Shown here one piece after another: positions 8,232-14,689 of a stretch of DNA of 37,498 nt. Positions within the stretch are counted from its first letter, which is position 1, and every line of letters begins with the position of its first letter. The position numbers and the translations under genes were made by a program. The stretch comes from Chloroflexota bacterium (GTDB lineage: Bacteria > Chloroflexota > Dehalococcoidia > SM23-28-2 > RBG-16-64-32), in assembly GCA_022564695.1 (NCBI GenBank), contig JADFKX010000003.1, forward strand, positions 1-37,498, given 5' to 3'. The notes beneath the pieces were generated by a model. The model did not search any database and was not told where the DNA came from. It saw only the letters and a program-made list of their open reading frames with translations.

Positions 8232-8251
8232 CGCCAGGCTTGAGCCTGGGG
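8232..8251. repeat. Related palindrome C
   Basis: CGCCAGGCT-TG-AGCCTGGGG: 9-bp arms with one mismatch around a TG loop. Its core CAGGCTTGAG also occurs at 8099-8108 ahead of the truncated atpG copy. It lies 17 bases before the atpG start, in the place where a ribosome-binding site would be expected, and could occlude or shape initiation. Confidence 0.65.
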
Positions 8252-8268
8252 TCTAGGTATGCTGCCTA

Positions 8269-9141
8269 ATGGCAACTCTGCGTGAGATAAAGCGTCGCAT
8301 CCGCAGCATCGAGAGCACGGCCAAGATCACGCGGGCCATGGAGCTGGTGGCGGCGTCCAAGATGCGCCGCACCCAGACACGCGCCCTGGACGCGAGACCT
8401 TACGCGGAGAAGATGCGATGGGTGCTGGCGGACCTGGCGGAGACGCTCCCGTTTTTGGACCCGGAGACGCTGCATCCTCTCCTGCGCCGCCACGAAGAGG
8501 TGAAGGCCGTAGAGGTGGTGTTCATTGCCCCGGACCGCGGGCTCTGCGGCGGCCTGCCCTCCATCCTGAACCGTCGTATCGCATCGTTCATCCTGGAGCT
8601 GGAGAAGCCGGTGCGCGCCGTCGCCGTGGGACGCAAGGGGCGCGACTTCCTGCGCCGCACGGGTCAGGAAGTCGTCGCCGAGTTCATCGATATCGGCGAC
8701 AAGCCGGGCTACGAGGATTGCCGGCCCATCGCCCAGGTCGTCATGGAGGACTTCGTCGCCGGCCGGGCGGACGAGGTGTACATTATCTACGGCCAGTTCG
8801 TGAGCACGGTGGTGCAGCGGCCGGAGGTGTACAAGCTGTTGCCGGTGGAGCCGCCGGCGGAGGCCGCCACCTTCGGCGTAGATTACATTTATGAGCCGAA
8901 CCGTGAGGAGGTGCTGGCCGAGCTGTTGCCGCGGTACGTGGAAGGGCAGGTCTACGAGGCGATCCTAGAGGCGATCGCCAGCGAGCAGTCGGCGCGCATG
9001 GTGGCGATGCGCAACGCTACCGATAACGCTAACGAGATCACGGGCGACCTGACGCTGGTGTACAACAAGGTGCGCCAGGAGTCCATCACGGGCGAGCTGC
9101 TGGACATCACCGGCGGCGTTGAGGCTTTGAAAGGGAAATAG
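8269..9141 (+). CDS. atpG: F0F1 ATP synthase subunit gamma
   Basis: Central rotor shaft of F1, 290 residues. The N-terminus (LREIKRRIRSIESTAKITRAMELVAASKMRR) and C-terminus (ARMVAMRNATDNANEI near residue 245) match the two long antiparallel helices of gamma, and DRGLCGGL marks the Rossmann-like domain. The ATG overlaps the stop of the duplicated leader ORF (TAATG), and no good Shine-Dalgarno precedes it (only CTAGG, 11 bases away). Initiation may depend on re-initiating ribosomes. The gene itself is intact. Confidence 0.97.
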   Translation: MATLREIKRRIRSIESTAKITRAMELVAASKMRRTQTRALDARPYAEKMRWVLADLAETLPFLDPETLHPLLRRHEEVKAVEVVFIAPDRGLCGGLPSILNRRIASFILELEKPVRAVAVGRKGRDFLRRTGQEVVAEFIDIGDKPGYEDCRPIAQVVMEDFVAGRADEVYIIYGQFVSTVVQRPEVYKLLPVEPPAEAATFGVDYIYEPNREEVLAELLPRYVEGQVYEAILEAIASEQSARMVAMRNATDNANEITGDLTLVYNKVRQESITGELLDITGGVEALKGK

Positions 9142-9181
9142 CCGCGGATGTGGCTGGATAGAATATCGGTGGGAGGTAGAC

Positions 9182-10621
9182 ATGGCGAAGGGCACTAAGG
9201 GAAAGCTGGTTCAGATCATTGGCACGGTGGTGGACGTGGAGTTCCCGGCCGAGGAGTTGCCGGCGATCTACGATGCCGTGGAGATCGAGACCGGCGACGG
9301 CGGCAAGCTTGTGGTCGAGGTGCAGCAGCACCTGGGCAACAACTGGGTGCGCTGCCTGGCGATGGACACCACCGACGGCCTACGGCGCGGCGCTGAGTGC
9401 GTGGACACCGGCTCGCCGATCATGGTACCGGTGGGACGTGTCTGCCTGGGGCGGCTGTTCGACGTCTTGGGCAATGTCAAGGCGGACTTCTGGCACGATC
9501 AGGTGGACAAGCTGGGCGAGGTCAAGGCGGCCGAGCGCTGGCCTATCCACCGTCCGGCGCCAACCATGGAGGAGCGCGAGACGACGCTGCAGGTGCTGGA
9601 GACTGGCATCAAGGTGCTGGACCTGGTATCGCCGTTCACAAAAGGGGGTAAGGTGGGCGCCTACGGCGGCGCCGGTGTGGGCAAGACGGTAATCATCATG
9701 GAGCTTATCCGCAACATCGCGACGGAGCACGGCGGCTTCTCGGTGTTCGCCGGCGTTGGCGAGCGCTCCCGCGAGGGGAATGACCTCTGGCGCGAGATGA
9801 GCAGCTCCGGCGTCATCGAGAAGACGGTGCTGGTGTTCGGCCAGATGAACGAGCCTCCCGGCGTGCGGGCCCGCATCGGCCTCACCGGCGTGACGATGGC
9901 GGAGTACTTCCGGGATGAGGAGGGCCAGGACGTCCTGCTGTTCATCGATAACGTATACCGCTACATCCTGGCCAACATGGAGGTGTCGGCGCTGTTGGGC
10001 CGCATGCCCTCCGCGGTGGGCTATCAGCCCACACTGGCCACGGACATTGGCGCCCTGGAGGAGCGGATCACCTCCACGAAGCGTGGCTCCATCACCTCCT
10101 TCCAGGCGATCTACGTGCCCGCCGACGACTACACCGACCCGGGGATTGTCACCACGTTCGGGCACCTGGACGCGGTGATCGCGCTGGAGCGGTCGCTTGT
10201 TGAGCAGGGGCTGTACCCGGCGGTGGACCCGCTGACCTCGTTCTCACGTATCCTGGACCCGCGCGTCGTGGGTGAGGAGCACTATGAGACGGCGCGGGGG
10301 GTGCAGGTGGTGCTCCAGCGGTACAAGGACTTGCAGGACATTATCGCTATCCTGGGTGTGGAGGAGCTATCGGAGGAGGACAAGCAGGCGGTGGGGCGGG
10401 CGCGCCGAATCCAGCGATTCCTGTCGCAGCCGATGTTCGTGGCGGAGACGTTCACGGGGCGGCCCGGCCGCTACGTGCCGGTGAAGGAGACGGTGCGCGG
10501 GTTCCGCGAGATTCTGGATGGGAAGTGGGACCACCTGCCGGAGCAGGCGTTCTACATGGTGGGCGGCATTGAGGAGGCGGCGGAGCAGGCGGAGAAGATG
10601 GAGAAGGAAGCGGCGGCGTAG
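9182..10621 (+). CDS. atpD: F0F1 ATP synthase subunit beta
   Basis: Catalytic F1 subunit, 479 residues. The P-loop GGAGVGKT has its lysine at K168. The catalytic glutamate is E194 in GVGERSREGND. VEELSEED is the DELSEED-type torque loop. ALLGRMPSAVGYQP is canonical. Some catalytic-site surroundings diverge from the common pattern: NVYRYILANMEVS, FGHLDAVIALER, and DPLTSFSR where most bacteria have STSR (F354). GGGAGG lies 6-7 bases before ATG 9182. The C-terminus is a Glu/Lys/Ala-rich tail. Confidence 0.97.
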   Translation: MAKGTKGKLVQIIGTVVDVEFPAEELPAIYDAVEIETGDGGKLVVEVQQHLGNNWVRCLAMDTTDGLRRGAECVDTGSPIMVPVGRVCLGRLFDVLGNVKADFWHDQVDKLGEVKAAERWPIHRPAPTMEERETTLQVLETGIKVLDLVSPFTKGGKVGAYGGAGVGKTVIIMELIRNIATEHGGFSVFAGVGERSREGNDLWREMSSSGVIEKTVLVFGQMNEPPGVRARIGLTGVTMAEYFRDEEGQDVLLFIDNVYRYILANMEVSALLGRMPSAVGYQPTLATDIGALEERITSTKRGSITSFQAIYVPADDYTDPGIVTTFGHLDAVIALERSLVEQGLYPAVDPLTSFSRILDPRVVGEEHYETARGVQVVLQRYKDLQDIIAILGVEELSEEDKQAVGRARRIQRFLSQPMFVAETFTGRPGRYVPVKETVRGFREILDGKWDHLPEQAFYMVGGIEEAAEQAEKMEKEAAA

Positions 10622-10631
10622 GAATAGGGCG

Positions 10632-10922
10632 ATGGCTAAACAGAGTGCCCGTACCCTGCCGCGGCCGTTCACCCTGCACTGGGGGAGCGGGCGCATTGTG
10701 GAGGAGGCTGCCTACGCCGGACAGCATCACGAGCCGTCTCTGCAACTCCTGGAGTTCGATGACGGCTCTCTCTCGGTACGATTCTGCTATTATGACCACG
10801 CCGGCCGATTCCAGCGCAGCCCGCTCATCGTTAGTGACGACGAGGTCGCTGGTCTCCAGAAGGCTCTGGCCGGGACGCCCAAGTTTCGAGCGCTGTTGCG
10901 GGAGATGTTGAGTAAGAGATGA
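10632..10922 (+). CDS. Unrecognised 96-residue protein between atpD and atpC
   Basis: I do not recognise this family. The product is soluble and basic at the N-terminus (MAKQSARTLPRPFTLHW). It has a middle of short beta-like stretches (SLQLLEFDDGSLSVRFCYYDHAGRF) and a helical C-terminus (DDEVAGLQKALAGTPKFRALLREMLSKR). No membrane segment or cofactor motif is visible. The ATG lies 10 bases after the atpD stop, and its TGA overlaps the atpC ATG by 4 bases. That coupling makes it a real gene, made in step with beta and epsilon. A structural or regulatory partner of F1 is possible but is only inference. Confidence 0.7.
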   Translation: MAKQSARTLPRPFTLHWGSGRIVEEAAYAGQHHEPSLQLLEFDDGSLSVRFCYYDHAGRFQRSPLIVSDDEVAGLQKALAGTPKFRALLREMLSKR

Positions 10923-11362
10923 CCCTTAAGGTCGAGATAGTCACGGCGGAGCAGTTGGTCTACTCCGAGGAGGACGTGGATCAACTGATCGTGCCCGGTG
11001 TGGCGGGCGAGCTGGGCGTCCTTACGCTGCATGCGCCTCTATTGACTATGATCCAGCCGGGAGTGCTGCGCATAGTCAAAGGCGACGAAGAGGTGGAGAT
11101 GGCGATCACGGGTGGCTTCATCGAGGTGCGCGACAACCGAGTAACGATCCTGGCCGACGCGGCGGAGCGGTCTGAAGAGATCGATGAGGAGCGAGCGGAG
11201 GAGGCGCGCCACCAGGCCCAGCGCCGCCTGGAGGAGCGGGGGGCGGAGGTGCCCCTGGTGCAGGTGCAGGCGGAGCTAGCGCGTGCGCTGGCCCGAATCA
11301 AGGCTGTGTCGCGACGGCGTCGGCGAAGGGGCGGGGTGCCGCCCGGCCCACCACGGCCCTAG
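10919..11362 (+). CDS. atpC: F0F1 ATP synthase subunit epsilon
   Basis: Rotor subunit that links gamma to the c-ring and can inhibit ATPase activity. Residues 1-85 show the beta-sandwich pattern (EDVDQLIVPGVAGELGVLTLHAPLLTMIQPGVLRI). Residues 88-130 form the two-helix C-terminal domain. The last 18 residues are an unusual Arg- and Pro-rich tail (SRRRRRRGGVPPGPPRP), making 147 residues against the common 130-140. The start overlaps the preceding gene as ATGA. Confidence 0.95.
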   Translation: MTLKVEIVTAEQLVYSEEDVDQLIVPGVAGELGVLTLHAPLLTMIQPGVLRIVKGDEEVEMAITGGFIEVRDNRVTILADAAERSEEIDEERAEEARHQAQRRLEERGAEVPLVQVQAELARALARIKAVSRRRRRRGGVPPGPPRP

Positions 11363-11375
11363 TGAGATTCTTGTA

Positions 11376-12674
11376 TTGAAAGAGCAGACGGCGCCGCTTA
11401 TCTTCACGAACAGTCGCGACGGTACCAAGCTGGTTATCGATGGCGGGAGACCGCTGCACGGCAGCGTTGACGTTAGCGGCTCCAAGAACGCGGCGATGGG
11501 CGCGATGGCGGCGGCCCTTCTTGTAGCGGAAGACTGCTATCTGGAGAACGTCCCCGCTATCGGCGACGTGGGGCATATGGCAGAGGTGCTGCGCAGCCTG
11601 GGCGCTACCGTGGAGCCGACTTCCGAGCATGGTCTGCGCATCAACACCGCTAAGCTGACAAGCTCTTCGCCTCCAACGGAGCTGGTCGGGAACCTGCGCG
11701 CCAGCTTTCTTGTCATGGGGGCGCTGCTGGCGCGGCTGGGCTCGGCCGGCTGCTCGCCGCCGGGGGGCGATGTCATCGGCCAGCGTCCCATCGACGTGCA
11801 CCTGGCTGGGTTTGAGGCGATGGGTAGCCGCGTCAACCGTGAGGGAGAGAAGTACGTCGTGGAGACCGACGGGCTCAGAGGGGCGCGCGTGTTCTGTGAC
11901 TACCCGAGCGTGCTGGGCACACAGAACTTGATGCTGGCCGCGGTGACCGCCGACGGCACAACAACTATCGTGAACGCGGCCTCGGAGCCGGAGGTGCAGA
12001 GCCTGGCCGCGATGCTGAACTCCATGGGGGCGCGTATCAGTGGCGCCGGCAGTCACACGGTCACGATCGCCGGTGTGGAGGCGCTGCACGGCACAACGCA
12101 CCGCATCATCCCGGATCGCCTGGAGGCGGGCACCTTTGCTATCGCCGCTGCTATCACGGGCGGCCGGGTGGAGATTCGAGGCGTCGACCTAGGCCACCTG
12201 TTCTCACTTATCGCTAAGATGCGGGAGGCCGGTGTAGTGGTGGAGGAGGATGGGGATACGTTAAGGGTCTGGCGGGAAGACGAGTTGCGGGCGGTCACTA
12301 TTCAGGCGCTGCCGTACCCCGGCCTCGCCACCGACCTCCAGGCGCCGATGGCTGTGCTCCTGACTCAGGCCCGCGGCGTAAGCTACATACACGAGCGGGT
12401 GTTCGATAACCGCCTGTTGTATGTGAGTGAGTTGCGCAAGATGGGTGCGGAGGTAGTGACGACTGGCACAACCACTGCTATCATTAGCGGGCCGACCCCA
12501 CTCCTCGGTTCCAGCGTAAGGGCGCTGGACGTGCGGGCGGGCGCGGCGTTGATATTGGCCGGCCTGGCTGCCAGTGGTCGAACTGAGGTGGCGGACGTGT
12601 ATCATGTGGACCGCGGCTACGAGCGCATCGCTTCCAAGCTGCGCAGCCTCGGGGCGGCGATCGAGAGGGTGTAG
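11376..12674 (+). CDS. murA: UDP-N-acetylglucosamine 1-carboxyvinyltransferase
   Basis: Transfers enolpyruvate from PEP to UDP-GlcNAc, the first committed step of peptidoglycan synthesis. It is 432 residues from TTG 11376. The family start KLVIDGGRPLHGSVDVSGSKNAA begins near residue 17, and no nearer in-frame start exists. RPIDVHLAGFEAMG and the C-terminal RAGAALILAGLAASG match MurA. In the catalytic loop the usual PGGC is PGGD (D132, codon 11769-11771), the change found in naturally fosfomycin-resistant MurA of mycobacteria and chlamydiae. It follows atpC by 13 bases and leads directly into mreB. Confidence 0.93.
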   Translation: MKEQTAPLIFTNSRDGTKLVIDGGRPLHGSVDVSGSKNAAMGAMAAALLVAEDCYLENVPAIGDVGHMAEVLRSLGATVEPTSEHGLRINTAKLTSSSPPTELVGNLRASFLVMGALLARLGSAGCSPPGGDVIGQRPIDVHLAGFEAMGSRVNREGEKYVVETDGLRGARVFCDYPSVLGTQNLMLAAVTADGTTTIVNAASEPEVQSLAAMLNSMGARISGAGSHTVTIAGVEALHGTTHRIIPDRLEAGTFAIAAAITGGRVEIRGVDLGHLFSLIAKMREAGVVVEEDGDTLRVWREDELRAVTIQALPYPGLATDLQAPMAVLLTQARGVSYIHERVFDNRLLYVSELRKMGAEVVTTGTTTAIISGPTPLLGSSVRALDVRAGAALILAGLAASGRTEVADVYHVDRGYERIASKLRSLGAAIERV

Positions 12675-12675
12675 T

Positions 12676-13704
12676 TTGTTCGGTAAGCGCATCGGTGTTG
12701 ACCTGGGTACCGCCAACGTTCTGATCTACGTAAAGGGCAAGGGAATAGTTAGCGCAGAGCCCTCTGTTGTGGCTGTGGCTCAGCGGGACAACAGCATTGT
12801 GGCGGTGGGGACCGAGGCGCGCGAGATGCTGGGCCGGACGCCGAGCGCCATTCAGGTGATCCGTCCTATGCGCGACGGCGTCATCGCCGATTATCTGACC
12901 ACGGAAGCGATGCTCCGCTATTTCATCGGCAAGGTGAACGGGCGGTTCTCCCTGGTGAAGCCTGAAGTGATGGTCTGTGTGCCCGCGGGCGTGACCGGGG
13001 TGGAGCAGCGAGCTGTGCAGGACGCCTGCGAGGCGGCCGGGGCGCGGCGGCCCGCCTACGTTGTTTCGGAGCCGCTGGCTGCGGCCATCGGGGCCCGCAT
13101 CCCCATCAGCACGCCCCAGGGCCACATGGTAGTGGACATCGGTGGCGGCCGCGCCGAGGCGGCGGTCATCTCTATGTACGGCATCGTCGTCAGCGAGTCG
13201 GTGCGGGTGGCGGGTGATCGTTTGGACGACGCCATAGCCGCGCACATAAAGCGCCGCTATAACCTCAACATTGGCGATCGCACGGCCGAGAATGTGAAGA
13301 TCGCCATCGGCAGTGCCTTGCCGCTTGACGAGCAGCTCACGTACGACGTGCGTGGGCGGGACCAGATCAGCGGCCTTCCTAAGACGGTAACCGTCACCGC
13401 GGAAGATGTTTGCCAGGCTCTCCACGATTCGCTCCAGACCATTTTGGGCAGTGTTCGCTCGGTCTTGGAGCGGACGCCTCCAGAGCTTGCCGCGGACATA
13501 ATTGACCGGGGCATAGTGCTCACCGGCGGGACGGCGCTTCTGCGCAACCTGGACCGGATGATCACGCAGGAGATCGGCATCCCCTGCTATGTAGCGGATA
13601 ACCCGATGGACTGCGTGGCTATAGGGGCTGGAATTGCCTTAGAGCATCTGGAGCTGATCCAGCGGGCGCAGCCACCCGAGGGAGAGTGGATGGTCAGCTT
13701 CTAG
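12676..13704 (+). CDS. mreB: Rod shape-determining protein MreB
   Basis: Bacterial actin that guides side-wall peptidoglycan synthesis, 342 residues. FGKRIGVDLGTANVLIYVKGKG is the phosphate-1 region, and SEPLAAAIGA and LTGGTALLRNLD are also clear. In the phosphate-2 loop the common DIGGGTT is DIGGGRA (residues 154-160). TTG 12676 is chosen because MFGKRIGVDLG is the family start and GAGAGGG at 12663-12669 is well spaced; it begins one base after the murA stop. The 3' end overlaps the convergent rex gene by 11 bases. Presence with murA indicates a rod-shaped, walled cell. Confidence 0.92.
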   Translation: MFGKRIGVDLGTANVLIYVKGKGIVSAEPSVVAVAQRDNSIVAVGTEAREMLGRTPSAIQVIRPMRDGVIADYLTTEAMLRYFIGKVNGRFSLVKPEVMVCVPAGVTGVEQRAVQDACEAAGARRPAYVVSEPLAAAIGARIPISTPQGHMVVDIGGGRAEAAVISMYGIVVSESVRVAGDRLDDAIAAHIKRRYNLNIGDRTAENVKIAIGSALPLDEQLTYDVRGRDQISGLPKTVTVTAEDVCQALHDSLQTILGSVRSVLERTPPELAADIIDRGIVLTGGTALLRNLDRMITQEIGIPCYVADNPMDCVAIGAGIALEHLELIQRAQPPEGEWMVSF

Positions 13705-14341
13705 AGGCCGCTGCTGTGGAGCGAGGAGAGTTTTTCAGGTAGTAGGCCATGCTCTGGAGCGCCAGGACCGGCTCGATGCGCTTCAGATAGACTCCCTGCG
13801 GCACACGGGCGGGAATGGGCGCATAGCTGAGGATGGCGCGGACGCCGCACTTAACCAGGGTATCGATGACGTTCTGGGCGATCACAGCGGGGACAGCGAC
13901 GATTCCAACGTCCACGGGGCTCTTCAATAGGATCTTCTCCAAGTCGTTGGCGTCTCTTATCGTCAGGTTCTCGATCAGCTGTCCTATCCTCTTGGGGTCG
14001 GCGTCGAACGCCTCGACGATGCGAAACCCCTGAGGTGTGAAACCTTCGTAGCCGAGGATGGCGCGGCCCAGTTTGCCTACGCCTATTACGGCCATGCGCC
14101 ACTGCCTGTCCAGACCGAGGATGTGGTGTAGTTCGTCCAGAAGCTTACGGACGTTGTAGCCGCGCCCTTGCTTGCCGAAGCGGCCGAAGTAGCTGAGGTC
14201 CTTGCGGATCTGGGCGGGGGTTACGCCCAGAAGAGTGCCTAACTCCTGGGAGCTGACCACGTCTCGGCCTTCCTCATCAAGAGTAGACAGGGCACGTGTG
14301 TAGAGGGGGAGCCGGTCGATGACTACAGGCGGTATCTCCAT
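13694..14341 (-). CDS. rex: Redox-sensing transcriptional repressor Rex
   Basis: Senses the NADH/NAD+ ratio and represses fermentative, respiratory and related genes when NAD+ is high. The protein has 215 residues. The winged helix at residues 10-62 holds the recognition segment QIRKDLSYFGRFGKQGRGY, nearly identical to characterised Rex proteins. The Rossmann domain begins with GVGKLG (residues 87-92). The C-terminus is a short Ser/Ala-rich tail. It is transcribed toward mreB and overlaps its 3' end. A -35/-10 pair and a 12-bp inverted repeat lie upstream, consistent with autoregulation. Confidence 0.95.
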   Translation of the reverse strand: MEIPPVVIDRLPLYTRALSTLDEEGRDVVSSQELGTLLGVTPAQIRKDLSYFGRFGKQGRGYNVRKLLDELHHILGLDRQWRMAVIGVGKLGRAILGYEGFTPQGFRIVEAFDADPKRIGQLIENLTIRDANDLEKILLKSPVDVGIVAVPAVIAQNVIDTLVKCGVRAILSYAPIPARVPQGVYLKRIEPVLALQSMAYYLKNSPRSTAAASRS

Positions 14342-14370
14342 GAAGGCTTGTCTCCGTTGTTATTTGTTAT

Positions 14371-14402
14371 CTCAATAGACGTCTTTGCCAACGTCTATTG
14401 AG
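14371..14402. promoter_or_regulatory. Perfect 12-bp inverted repeat in the rex leader
   Basis: CTCAATAGACGT (14371-14382) is exactly mirrored by ACGTCTATTGAG (14391-14402) across 8 bases, 30 bases before the rex start and just downstream of the predicted rex transcription start. There is no T-run, so it is unlikely to be a terminator; an operator or leader hairpin fits better. It does not match the usual Rex box. The rest of the 348-base space between rex and the ATPase gene holds no credible ORF. It also contains the 12-bp palindrome-like TTGTG-CT-CACAA at 14455-14466. Confidence 0.6.
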
Positions 14403-14420
14403 TTCGATAGGGCTGAGCAT

Positions 14421-14450
14421 CTTATAGCATTCGCGGTGCGCCCCAGTCAA
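14421..14450 (-). promoter_or_regulatory. Predicted sigma-70-type promoter of rex
   Basis: On the - strand TTGACT (14445-14450) and TATAAG (14421-14426) are separated by 18 bases, each matching five of six consensus positions. The expected start is near 14414, giving a leader of about 70 bases that contains the inverted repeat at 14371-14402. Confidence 0.6.
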
Positions 14451-14689
14451 GGGTTTGTGCTCACAATTACAATCCTTCGGCCTCGCGGCTGACGATTGCC
14501 GGCGGCGGGTGGTGATCAAGGCGGCGGCGAATCTATCAGGTTCCCGCTTTGCGCTCGTGATGCGCCAGATCGTATCTCAAGAGGAGGCCGATAGGTGGCC
14601 CAGCCGTCCCCTTTCCAGGTAACGTAACTGATGTAGGTGGCGTCTTAACCTGATGACGGCGATTAGCCAACGTCAGGAGAGTATTTGAT

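Larger units (their letters stand above)
8132..8269 (+). pseudogene. Truncated duplicate of the atpG 5' end, forming a 45-codon leader ORF
   Basis: Bases 8132-8178 repeat the first 47 bases of atpG (8269-8315) with one synonymous change (CGT/CGC). The copy then runs into unrelated sequence holding palindromes B and C and stops at TAA 8267-8269. The ORF therefore encodes the first 15 residues of subunit gamma plus about 30 unrelated residues. Its stop overlaps the true atpG start as TAATG. Both copies are preceded by CAGGCTTGAG at a similar distance (8099-8108, 23 bases; 8235-8244, 24 bases), so a tandem duplication of about 137 bp fits. It may be a relic, or it may act as a coupling leader. 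Confidence 0.75.

Noticed and set aside
14371..14402. The 12-bp inverted repeat as a terminator
   Set aside because: It lies just upstream of the rex gene and downstream of its promoter, and it has no T-run on either strand.
14455..14466. TTGTG-CT-CACAA as a Rex box upstream of rex
   Set aside because: The half-sites match Rex but are 2 bases apart; the Rex operator needs 8. It lies upstream of the -35 and is reported only as a palindrome.
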